From Marinobacterium sedimentorum (GTDB taxonomy: Bacteria > Pseudomonadota > Gammaproteobacteria > Pseudomonadales > Balneatricaceae), in contig NZ_JALDYX010000002.1 of NCBI RefSeq assembly GCF_024267675.1, forward strand, positions 310,001 through 374,000: a stretch of 64,000 nucleotides of DNA. The letters run 5' to 3'. Position numbers and translations under genes: made by a program. The notes under the pieces are model-generated. The model was not told where the DNA came from and did no database searches. It saw nothing but the letters and a program-made list of their open reading frames with translations. Below, piece by piece: positions 43,604 to 51,580 of the stretch. Numbering within the stretch: position 1 is the first letter of the stretch; each line of letters starts with the position of its first letter.

Positions 43604-44737
43604 ATGAAAAAACAGCTGATGCACCGCGCCGCCACCTTAGGCGCAACGGCTCTGCTTGCGGGCCTGACGGCTTACAGCCCAAGCGGCGTGGCCGCAGGAC
43701 CGGCGCTGGAGGAGGGCCATGAATACATGGTCGTCGCCAACTACCCCAATAACCTGCATGTGCTGGATCTGGCCACGGACAGGATCTACAAGAGCTGCGA
43801 GATGCCGGATGATTTTGGCCCCGGCGCCATTCAGATGGCACCGGATCGCCAGACCGCCTACGTGCTCAATAATCACTACGAGGATATCTACGGCGTTAAC
43901 CTCGATACCTGCGAACTGGTATTCCATGCCGCCATGTCCCAGGCGGCCAATGAGCGTACCAAGTCGATCTTTGCCTTTGCCATCAGCCCTGCGGGGGATG
44001 AGATCTACGCGGTGCAGAACCCGACGCTGCTGCACCGTGATCATTATCGCGTGCAGCAGCCGCGCCTGGCGGTATACAGGGCTGATGCAGGCCTGGATGC
44101 CAAACCGGTGCGCACCTTTGCAGCGCCGCGTCAGATCACCGTCATGCAGGCCGGAGCAGATGGCAGCCTGTATATGGCCGGTGCCGATATCTACAAGGTG
44201 GACGTCGCGACCGGTGAGCGTACCACGGCCATCGCCAGTCGCAACTGGACCCGGCCCAATTATGCCCAGCCGGATGTGCTGAGTGTCTGGCCGATCCAGA
44301 CGGCGACGCGGGATTTCACCATTCTCTACACCACGGCAAGGTTCCAGGATGAAACCCAGAATCCTGATACCGCCGACTGGCTCTGGGGTTACATGAACGT
44401 GAACCTGGAAACCGGTGCCACCGAAACCGTCGATTTCGGTCCCATTACCGAGGTCTATTTCACCGGTACGCGCTCGCCCAAAGATCCCAACCTGATGTTT
44501 GGCGTGCTTAACCGCCTGGCCAAATATGATATTGAGAAGCAGGAGCTGATCAAGGCGGCGGAGCTGGATCATTCCTATTACTGCATAGCCTTGAACCACG
44601 ACGGTAGCAAAGTCTATCTGGGTGGCACCTTCAACGATGTCGCCATCTATGATGCCGACACTCTGGAGAAGGTCGGCAATATTGAATTGCCGGGCGGTGA
44701 TATGGCCATCTCCACGGCACAGGTGTTTATGCACTGA
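43604..44737 (+). CDS. qhpB: Quinohemoprotein amine dehydrogenase beta subunit (beta propeller)
   Basis: The 377-residue protein has an N-terminal signal (ATLGATALLAGLTAYSPSGV) and a seven-bladed propeller of YVTN-like repeats (YMVVANYPNNLHVLDLATDR; TAYVLNNHYEDIYGVNLDTC; KVYLGGTFNDVAIYDADTLE). It packs against the gamma subunit to form the active-site cavity. The ATG at 43604 starts the signal peptide, 23 bases after qhpC. A strong terminator at 44767 ends the operon. QhpE protease, QhpF exporter and QhpG monooxygenase genes, needed for maturation elsewhere, are not adjacent. Confidence 0.95.
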   Translation: MKKQLMHRAATLGATALLAGLTAYSPSGVAAGPALEEGHEYMVVANYPNNLHVLDLATDRIYKSCEMPDDFGPGAIQMAPDRQTAYVLNNHYEDIYGVNLDTCELVFHAAMSQAANERTKSIFAFAISPAGDEIYAVQNPTLLHRDHYRVQQPRLAVYRADAGLDAKPVRTFAAPRQITVMQAGADGSLYMAGADIYKVDVATGERTTAIASRNWTRPNYAQPDVLSVWPIQTATRDFTILYTTARFQDETQNPDTADWLWGYMNVNLETGATETVDFGPITEVYFTGTRSPKDPNLMFGVLNRLAKYDIEKQELIKAAELDHSYYCIALNHDGSKVYLGGTFNDVAIYDADTLEKVGNIELPGGDMAISTAQVFMH

Positions 44738-44766
44738 CCCAGGCAACGGTTTATCGCAGGTCTGGC

Positions 44767-44799
44767 AACCGGCCCCGGCACTTCGCCGGGGCCGGTTTT
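44767..44799 (+). terminator. Rho-independent terminator of the qhp operon
   Basis: AACCGGCCCCGGC and GCCGGGGCCGGTT form a perfect 13 bp stem with loop ACTTC and a short T-run. Confidence 0.9.
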
Positions 44800-44952
44800 G
44801 TGTGTGATGACGCCTGTGGTAAATTCGATCCACGTCTGTAAAGCCGTCAGTCGGCTCTGTGCACCTATTCAGCCAGCGGCATTTTGCTGATTAGCTACAA
44901 GACCAACGTACCGATAAGAATAACCTACCTATAAAAAGAACGAGGCGCCCTG

Positions 44953-46854
44953 ATGCAGCCGAAACTCCATCCAACGCTGGTCGACGATCCACAGCAGGGT
45001 ATCCGTATTGCGCGCAACCGCCTGCTTGAGTGCGGTGAGGTGCCGGCCGGTCTGCTGCGAGGTGAAATCGAGGCCTCCTGGCGGCGCAGTGTCGGGGCGG
45101 GGCTTAGTCTGCTGGGGCCCTTTGATGCCGATACCCGGGTAGCGGGCCTGCACGAATTGCTGGAAACCCACCAGGACCTGATCCAGCTGTCAGCACCTGA
45201 AATGGAGCAGCTGAGTCGCCAGATCGGGGACTCGGGTGTAGTGGTGCTGGCCAACGCCGATGCGACCATTCTCAGCACCGAGGGTTGTCGCGAGAAATCA
45301 CTGCGCGAGCGCTTTGGCCTGGTGCCCGGTGCCTGCTGGAGCGAGCAGGCCCGCGGCACCAACGCTCTGGGTACGGCTATTGTCGATGCCAGGCCCACGC
45401 TGGTGAATTGCAGCGAACACTTTCTCGATTCGGTCACCCACTTTTCCTGTATCTCGGCGCCCATCTGCAGTGCCGATGGCCGTGTTGTCGCGGTGCTGGA
45501 TATGACTCGTGAAGGCCAGCTGATTCAGCCCCAGGACAGTCTGGGAATTGTGCAACTCGCGGCCCAGAGTATCGAAAACAGGCTCTTTGTCAGCGCCTGC
45601 CAGGATGTGTTGCTGTTGTCTTTTCATACTCGGCGTCAGTATCTGGGCTCCGTCTGGCATGGGCTTTTGGCCATCAGCCTGGATGGCCGCATTCAGGCAT
45701 TGAATGAGCAGGCCTGTCAGCTGCTGGGCGCCAGCCGCAGGCGCCTGGTGGGGCGGGCAGTGGAAGAGGTGCTGGGTGAGCCCCTGGAAACCCTGCTGTC
45801 GCTGCGTCTGCGTGACGGGGTCGGCAGCCTGCAAAGCCGTACCGGTGAGCTCTTCTGCGAGATGCTGCAGTTTCCCCGGGCCTTGCCGGGATTGCGCCAG
45901 CCCGCCTTTAACCGCACGCCGGCCGCCAGGCCCGCGGACCTGTCGCACCTGGCCGGCGACGATGCCCGCCTGGCACGGGCGTTGCGCATAGGGCCCAAGG
46001 CGCTGATGGCCGATGTGCCCATACTGCTCAATGGTGAAACCGGCACCGGCAAGGAAGTGATCGCAAGGGCGCTGCACGACCACAGCGCCCGAGCCGCCAA
46101 ACCCTTTGTCGCGGTCAACTGTGCCGCCATTCCGGAGGGCCTGATTGAGTCCGAACTCTTTGGTTACCGTGAAGGCGCCTTTACCGGCTCGCGCAAGGGC
46201 GGCATGGTCGGGCGCTTTCAGCAGGCTAATGGTGGCACGCTCTTTCTGGATGAAATCGGCGACATGCCGGTGGCGCTGCAGGCGCGCCTGCTGCGGGTAT
46301 TGCAGGAACGTTGCGTCGCCCCCCTGGGTGGTGGCGAGGAAATCAGCCTGGATATAGCGCTGATCTGTGCCACCCACCATGACCTCAAGCAACGGGTGCG
46401 TGACGGCGAGTTTCGCGAGGACCTGTTCTATCGCCTTAACGGAGTTGGCGTGCGTCTGCCGGCGCTGCGCGAACGCACTGATCTGGATACACTGACCGCC
46501 CAGCTGCTCAGTGGCCTGGGAGCCGCCGGCGTGACCCTGGATAACGAGGTAGAAGAGCTTTTCTCGGGCTACGCCTGGCCTGGCAATATCCGTCAGCTGG
46601 AAATGGTGCTGCGAACCGCGGTGGCCCTGCTCGAACCTGGCGAGCGTTGCATTGGTACCGATCATCTGAGCGATGATTTTCTGGATGATCTGCTGGCACC
46701 GCGTTCTTCGGCCGCGGGCAGCCTGAAAGAAAATGAACAGCTGCAGATACGTGAGGTGCTGGCCCGCCACCAGGGCAATATCTCCGCTGCTGCTGCTACC
46801 CTGGGCATCAGCCGCGCCACCCTCTATCGCAAGCTCAAGCAGCTCGAGGGGTAA
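44953..46854 (+). CDS. Sigma-54-dependent activator, AcoR-like
   Basis: The 633-residue protein has an N-terminal GAF-type sensor (about 75-215; [20 protein letters not shown]), a PAS-like segment ([20 protein letters not shown]) and an AAA+ domain. The AAA+ domain carries Walker A GETGTGKE (residue 361), the sigma-54 contact loop GAFTGS (residue 408) and Walker [12 protein letters not shown] Fis-type helix-turn-helix at the C-terminus has [20 protein letters not shown]. The loop ends in Ser rather than the more common Ala. It lies directly downstream of the qhp operon, whose two flanking promoters are of sigma-54 type, so it is their probable activator, responding to an amine or aldehyde (inference). 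It takes the place of the AraC-type QhpR known in Paracoccus. Confidence 0.93.
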   Translation: MQPKLHPTLVDDPQQGIRIARNRLLECGEVPAGLLRGEIEASWRRSVGAGLSLLGPFDADTRVAGLHELLETHQDLIQLSAPEMEQLSRQIGDSGVVVLANADATILSTEGCREKSLRERFGLVPGACWSEQARGTNALGTAIVDARPTLVNCSEHFLDSVTHFSCISAPICSADGRVVAVLDMTREGQLIQPQDSLGIVQLAAQSIENRLFVSACQDVLLLSFHTRRQYLGSVWHGLLAISLDGRIQALNEQACQLLGASRRRLVGRAVEEVLGEPLETLLSLRLRDGVGSLQSRTGELFCEMLQFPRALPGLRQPAFNRTPAARPADLSHLAGDDARLARALRIGPKALMADVPILLNGETGTGKEVIARALHDHSARAAKPFVAVNCAAIPEGLIESELFGYREGAFTGSRKGGMVGRFQQANGGTLFLDEIGDMPVALQARLLRVLQERCVAPLGGGEEISLDIALICATHHDLKQRVRDGEFREDLFYRLNGVGVRLPALRERTDLDTLTAQLLSGLGAAGVTLDNEVEELFSGYAWPGNIRQLEMVLRTAVALLEPGERCIGTDHLSDDFLDDLLAPRSSAAGSLKENEQLQIREVLARHQGNISAAAATLGISRATLYRKLKQLEG

Positions 46855-46885
46855 CAGGCCCGACCAAGTGCTGCAGTCCAAAAGA

Positions 46886-46924
46886 AAAATCCCGTGTCAG
46901 CCAGGCTGTCACGGGATTTTGTGT
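46886..46924. terminator. Bidirectional terminator after the sigma-54 activator
   Basis: AAAATCCCGTG and CACGGGATTTT form an 11 bp stem that extends inward through AGCC/GGCT. There are A and T tracts on both sides, between convergent genes. Confidence 0.88.
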
Positions 46925-46979
46925 TATGTCGTTTCTGCAGCGCTCTGCGTCTGCAGCGAGCTACTGTTCGGCGGGAAGG

Positions 46980-47972
46980 TCAGGGCGCCGCGGGCGACAG
47001 GCTGTTTGCGCCCAGGGTGTTCCAGCCGCGATAGTCGTTCACGTTGTCGCGGGTGATAAGTTCGGGCGGGATAAGGATACGCTGCGCTTCGAGGGTTTCG
47101 CCGCGCAGCAGTTGCAGCCCGGTATCAACGGCGCGCTCGGCAATGCGCGCTGGAAACTGTGCGGCGCTGGCTTCCAGCAGGCTGGTGTCGGTTTTAAGCT
47201 GATCAAAGGCGGCGGGGGAGCCGTCGATACTGACGATAACAAAGTTGCTGCGCCCGGCCTGATGCGCGGCCTGTTCTGCGCCCAGCGCCGTGGGGTCATT
47301 GATCGTGAAGACGCCCTGGATTTCGGGGTAGGCGGTCATAAGCGCAGTCATTTTCTCAAGCCCGCCTTCGCGGGCGCCACCGCCATTTTCCGTGTCGGAT
47401 AGCACTTCAATGCCGGCAAAGTCAGCCAGCGCATCGTAACAGCCCTGCACGCGCTCAATCACCGAGGACACCGCCGGGCCGTTGATGATCACCACCTTGC
47501 CGGCGCCGCCAATGCGCTGCGCCAGGTAGTCGCAGGCGAGGTTTCCGGCGACGCGGTTGTCGGTGGTAATGGTGACGTCGGCGCCGGCGGCCTCCACATC
47601 CACCGCGATGACCGGAATGCCGGCCTTGCGGGCGCGCTCTACGGCAGGCGCAATGCCGTCGCGATCCGCCGCCGACAGCAGTATTAGCTGCACGCCGTCA
47701 CTGATAAAAGTATCGATCTGGCGTATCTGGCGGGGCAGATCATAGGCGCTGGATACCACCTGTACCCGTACCTGGTCGCCACCGATTTCCCGTGCGCGCC
47801 TTTCAGCACCCCGGGCGATTTCAACAAAGTAGGGGTTGCCCAGGTCAGATACCGAGATGCCGATGGAGGTGAGCGCAGTGGTTGCAGGCAGAGGGCTTGA
47901 CTGGCCCTGCGCCTGTGTCTGGGCGCACAACAGCATCGCAGCGAGCATCGCCAGGGGTTTGAATGCGGGCAT
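46980..47972 (-). CDS. Sugar-binding periplasmic protein (RbsB-like), extra copy in frc locus
   Basis: The 330-residue protein has a signal peptide (PLAMLAAMLLCAQTQA) and the type I sugar-binding fold (IGISVSDLGNPYFVEIARGA; AAGADVTITTDNRVAGNLAC; FTINDPTALGAEQAAHQAGR). The ATG at 47972 is chosen for the signal peptide and AGGAG. It lies 361 bases downstream of frcA on the same strand. FrcB already supplies the transporter, and a TorS-like kinase with a large periplasmic domain is encoded upstream. So this protein may serve as the sensor's sugar-binding partner, or feed the same permease with another ligand (inference). Confidence 0.9.
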   Translation of the reverse strand: MPAFKPLAMLAAMLLCAQTQAQGQSSPLPATTALTSIGISVSDLGNPYFVEIARGAERRAREIGGDQVRVQVVSSAYDLPRQIRQIDTFISDGVQLILLSAADRDGIAPAVERARKAGIPVIAVDVEAAGADVTITTDNRVAGNLACDYLAQRIGGAGKVVIINGPAVSSVIERVQGCYDALADFAGIEVLSDTENGGGAREGGLEKMTALMTAYPEIQGVFTINDPTALGAEQAAHQAGRSNFVIVSIDGSPAAFDQLKTDTSLLEASAAQFPARIAERAVDTGLQLLRGETLEAQRILIPPELITRDNVNDYRGWNTLGANSLSPAAP

Positions 47973-48127
47973 TTCGAGCTCCTGTGACTGATTGCTGTAT
48001 TTGAACCCGGTTCTGTCGCGACATTCAACCACGCCGGACGGGCAAAGCGCAGTGCTATGACCACCCGTTGACGATTTTAATCCTGAGCCCGTAGCGACGG
48101 TGGCATCTCAGGGCCGTCATGGTTCCA

Positions 48128-48175
48128 TTGTTATAGGAACCTATTGCTATAGGAAAGTACTGCTACAGGAATGCC
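48128..48175. repeat. Three 16 bp direct repeats (TTGCTATAGGAA core)
   Basis: TTGTTATAGGAACCTA, TTGCTATAGGAAAGTA and CTGCTACAGGAATGCC follow one another with an exact 16-base period, 156-203 bases upstream of the sugar-binding protein start. They may be regulator half-sites. Confidence 0.6.
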
Positions 48176-48192
48176 ATGCCCATTCAGCATGC

Positions 48193-48210
48193 CGTACCAG
48201 GTCTGGTACG
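48193..48210. promoter_or_regulatory. CGTACCAG-GT-CTGGTACG palindrome
   Basis: A perfect 8 bp inverted repeat around GT, directly beyond the 16 bp repeats and 124 bases past the frcA stop. It could be an operator for the downstream binding-protein gene or a hairpin closing the frcBCA transcript. No T-run follows. Confidence 0.45.
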
Positions 48211-48333
48211 CAAGGCTTGAAGGTCCGTCACCGCACCAGACAGGGGCAAATGCCGGAAAGTGGTTATTGGGCAGGGGCGTAACACAGAAAAAGGCGCGGC
48301 CGGCTAACGAACAGCCTGCCGCACCAAACCGGT

Positions 48334-49131
48334 TCAGGCGGCGTAGGCGCCGGCTGGATGATCTTCAGGGTTCAAGGCGCCGGTCATGATGGCCACCGCC
48401 TCGGACATGGTGTGAGTATCGGGCTTGACGATAGCGATACGTTTGCCCAGACGATGGATGTGAATCCGGTCAGCCACTTCAAACACATGGGGCATGTTGT
48501 GGCTGATCAGGATGACCGGCAGGCCCTTGGCGCGCACGTCATTGATCAGGTTGAGCACGCGCCGGGATTCCTTGACACCCAGAGCTGCAGTGGGCTCATC
48601 CATGATGACCACATGGCGGGCAAAGGCGGCGGCACGCGCCACGGCAACGCCCTGGCGCTGTCCGCCCGACAGGGTTTCCACGGCCTGATTGATATTCTGG
48701 ATGGTCAGCAGACCCAGTTCCGCCAGTTTGGCCTTGGCTTCATCGTGCATGCCTTTCTTGTCGAGCATGCGAAACACCGAGCCCAGGATGCCGGGGACAC
48801 GGCGTTCGCGGCCCAGGAACATATTGTCGGCGATGTCCAGTGACGGCGACACGGCCAGGTTCTGGTAGACGGTTTCGATGCCAAGGGCACGGGCGTCCAT
48901 CGGGCTTTTGAAATGAATCGGCTTGCCGTCCAGGGTGATTTCACCTTCATCCGGCACCAGGGCGCCAGACAGTGCCTTGATCAGCGACGATTTGCCGGCA
49001 CCGTTGTCACCGATAATGGCGAGCACTTCACCTGCATACAGATCGAAGTCAGTGTGGTCGATTGCGGTGACATGGCCGTAGCGCTTTACCAGCCCGCGGG
49101 CCTGGAATACGATTTTCTTGTCGGTAGTCAT
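48334..49131 (-). CDS. frcA: Fructose-type ABC importer ATP-binding protein FrcA
   Basis: The 265-residue ATPase has Walker A GDNGAGKSS, signature LSGGQRQGVAVARAAA, Walker B VVIMDEPTAALG and the switch His in LISHNMPHVF. It is a single-cassette carbohydrate ATPase of CUT2 type, half the size of RbsA and equal to FrcA. It starts 3 bases after frcC. The LSGGQRQGV signature with Gly instead of Arg is usual for this class. Confidence 0.9.
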   Translation of the reverse strand: MTTDKKIVFQARGLVKRYGHVTAIDHTDFDLYAGEVLAIIGDNGAGKSSLIKALSGALVPDEGEITLDGKPIHFKSPMDARALGIETVYQNLAVSPSLDIADNMFLGRERRVPGILGSVFRMLDKKGMHDEAKAKLAELGLLTIQNINQAVETLSGGQRQGVAVARAAAFARHVVIMDEPTAALGVKESRRVLNLINDVRAKGLPVILISHNMPHVFEVADRIHIHRLGKRIAIVKPDTHTMSEAVAIMTGALNPEDHPAGAYAA

Positions 49132-49134
49132 GAC

Positions 49135-50211
49135 TTATACCTTCCGGATCCATTGATCGACGCCAACGGCGACAATAATCAGTGCGCCAACGGTAAATTC
49201 CTGCCAGAGCACATCGACACCCGCCAGCGCCAGGCCATTACGGAAAACGCCGACCACCAGAGCGCCCATCAGGGTGCCGAAGATAGAGCCGCGCCCGCCG
49301 AACAGGCTGGTGCCACCGATGACGACGGCGGTGATGCTGTCCAGGTTGGCCATCATGCCGGCCTGCGGGCTGACCGAGCCGATGCGTCCTATGAGTACCC
49401 AGGCGGCGATGGCACAAAGCACACCGGCAACCACATACACGGACATCAACACGCGTTCGGTACGGATACCCGCGAGTTTGGCTGAATCAGGATCATCGCC
49501 GGTGGCGTAGACGTGCTTGCCCCAGGCGGTCCATTTCAGTGCATACCAGATCACAACGAAGAGCCCCAGCATCAGCAGCGAGCCATAGGTGAGGCGAGCG
49601 CCGAAGATGTCGATGGCCGTGCCTGTCCAGTGCAGCAGGGGAGCTGCGGCTTCAATTTCCTGGGAGCGGATCGTTTCGCTCTGTGAGTACCAGAGGTTGA
49701 GTGCGAAGAAGATGTTCCAGGTGCCCAAAGTGACGATAAAGGGCGGCAGGCGGAATCGGGTTACCAAGAGGCCATTAATCCAGCCGGTGACGCCACCGGC
49801 GATCAGGCCGATACAGAGTGCCAGGCCAGAAGGCAAACCCACCTCAACGGCCATGCGGCCCATGATGACGGAGGTCAGTACCATCACGGCACCCACCGAC
49901 AAGTCGATACCGGCGGTGAGGATAATCAGGGTCTGGGCGATACCCAGTACACCAATAATCGTAACCTGCTGCAGGATCAGCGAAAGGTTGAAGGGGTCGA
50001 GAAAACGGCCGCCAATGATAGAGCTAAAGAGCGCAATGGCAGCGAGCAATACGATGGTCGGTGCGGCGACCGGATACTGGTGAAAAAACTGGTGAAGTCT
50101 GTCAGCCAGGGAGACCTGTGCGCCTTGGAAGGTCGCAAAGTCGCCACCGGCAGCGTTGGCGACCTTTTCGTGGTCAGCCGTCTGCACTTTGGCATTCTGC
50201 GGAGTGGTCAT
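49135..50211 (-). CDS. frcC: Fructose-type ABC importer permease FrcC
   Basis: The 358-residue membrane protein has the CUT2 permease signatures LIILTAGIDLSVGAVMVLTS, PPFIVTLGTWNIFFALNLWY and ITAVVIGGTSLFGGRGSIFG, with about ten helices and a hydrophilic N-terminus of about 45 residues as in FrcC. It lies 175 bases downstream of frcB; the gap contains a degenerate repeat element. Transport of fructose (also mannose or ribose in Sinorhizobium) is the family role. Confidence 0.9.
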   Translation of the reverse strand: MTTPQNAKVQTADHEKVANAAGGDFATFQGAQVSLADRLHQFFHQYPVAAPTIVLLAAIALFSSIIGGRFLDPFNLSLILQQVTIIGVLGIAQTLIILTAGIDLSVGAVMVLTSVIMGRMAVEVGLPSGLALCIGLIAGGVTGWINGLLVTRFRLPPFIVTLGTWNIFFALNLWYSQSETIRSQEIEAAAPLLHWTGTAIDIFGARLTYGSLLMLGLFVVIWYALKWTAWGKHVYATGDDPDSAKLAGIRTERVLMSVYVVAGVLCAIAAWVLIGRIGSVSPQAGMMANLDSITAVVIGGTSLFGGRGSIFGTLMGALVVGVFRNGLALAGVDVLWQEFTVGALIIVAVGVDQWIRKV

Positions 50212-50240
50212 ATCGTGAACCTATTCTTGTTAGGGTCTCT

Positions 50241-50296
50241 GGCAGCCTGTCGGGCTTTTCCACTGTGGATCAGTGTCAGGTTGGACAGGCGGCTAG
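50241..50296. mobile_element. Degenerate short relative of the MITE-like element
   Basis: GGCAGCCTGTCGGGCTT at 50241-50257 shares 15 consecutive bases with the left end of the element at 7875. The right end (50278-50296) is a diverged inverted copy. The interior is reduced to about 20 bases. It lies between frcB and frcC and could form an intercistronic hairpin. Confidence 0.55.
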
Positions 50297-50386
50297 CACC
50301 GGAAGATAAAACTTTCGGTTTTGTACAGCGGAGTATCTGGCAGCAGGGTCAGGCGGCGGTTTATCGCTACCCGACCCGGCAGGCTT

Positions 50387-51400
50387 TTAGCCCCAGCAGA
50401 GTTCCAGGCCTTCAGCTGACGTTTTGGACGAGATGCCCTCGACTGGCTGATCGGTGATCAGTTCAACGCCGGTGTTGACGAAGTCCAGGCCTTCAGAGGC
50501 TTGCGGCTTGGCGCCGGTCTTGGCAAATTCCAAAATGGCGTCGACACCCATGGAGGCCATCAGCAGCGGGAACTGCATGGAGGTCGCACCTATAACGCCA
50601 TCCTTGACGTTGCTCACGCCCGGGCAGCCGCCATCGACCGATACGATCAGGACGTCGGTCTTGCCAACAGCCTTGAGGGCTTCATAGGCACCCGCTGCCG
50701 CCGGTTCGTTGATGGTGTATACAACATTGATGCCAGGATCTTTCTGCATCAGGTTTTCCATGGCGGTGCGGCCGCCTTCTTCGGCACCCTGAGTTACCTC
50801 ATTGCCGACGATGCGCGAGTCGGTTTCGTCACCCATCTTTTTCGGGTCGTTCAGATCGATACCGAATCCCTGCAAAAAGCCCTGGTCACGCGCGACATCG
50901 ACGGTGATCGCACTGCTGTTCAGGTCAAGCATGGCTATTTTGGCGGTCGCGGCCTTGTCGCCCAGCTGTGCCTTGGCCCATTCGCCAATCAGTACGCCGG
51001 CCTTGAAGTTGTCGGTGGCAAAGGTCGCATCGGCGGCGGTTGCAGGGGACAGCGGTGTATCCAGGGCGATAACCAGCAGGCCGGCTTCACGGGCGCGTTC
51101 AACCGCCGGCACTATGGCAACGGGGTCGCTCGGTGTCAGCAGAATGCCTTTGGCACCGGCAGCAATAAGGTTCTCGATAGCCTGAACCTGGGAATCATTG
51201 TCGCCATCGAATTTGCCGGAAAAGGACAACAGCTTGACGCCTTCGGCTTCGGCTTTTTCCTCGGCCCCCTGGCGCATTTTGACGAAAAACGGGTTGGTGT
51301 TGGTTTTGGTGATCAGGCCGACGATGGTTTGCTCAGCGGCGAAGGTCAGGGGAGAGGCCAGGGCCATAGCGAGGGCGAGAGCAGTGAGTTGCTTTTTCAT
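50387..51400 (-). CDS. frcB: Fructose-binding periplasmic protein FrcB
   Basis: The 337-residue protein has a signal peptide ([16 protein letters not shown]) and the CUT2 binding fold: [60 protein letters not shown] and [20 protein letters not shown]. It is the first gene of frcBCA, with GGAG before the ATG. A 180-base gap separates it from the kinase gene, so it probably has its own promoter, perhaps a target of the two-component system (inference). Confidence 0.91.
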   Translation of the reverse strand: MKKQLTALALAMALASPLTFAAEQTIVGLITKTNTNPFFVKMRQGAEEKAEAEGVKLLSFSGKFDGDNDSQVQAIENLIAAGAKGILLTPSDPVAIVPAVERAREAGLLVIALDTPLSPATAADATFATDNFKAGVLIGEWAKAQLGDKAATAKIAMLDLNSSAITVDVARDQGFLQGFGIDLNDPKKMGDETDSRIVGNEVTQGAEEGGRTAMENLMQKDPGINVVYTINEPAAAGAYEALKAVGKTDVLIVSVDGGCPGVSNVKDGVIGATSMQFPLLMASMGVDAILEFAKTGAKPQASEGLDFVNTGVELITDQPVEGISSKTSAEGLELCWG

Positions 51401-51580
51401 GGTGGAACTCCAATTGTTGTTGTTGTATTGCCGTACTCGGTAGCCTGATTAGAGTGGATGGTCGTGAACAGAAAATTTCGGCCAGCGGGCATGCTGTTAA
51501 CAATTGAAATATAGGCGGTAAAAGCAGGCGTATCGGTAAGAAATTGAATCGGGACCAATAAGGTGCCTGCAAGCAGGCGC

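Noticed and set aside
45298..46881. 527-codon minus-strand frame over the sigma-54 activator
   Set aside because: Antisense shadow of a full AAA+ protein; no family features.
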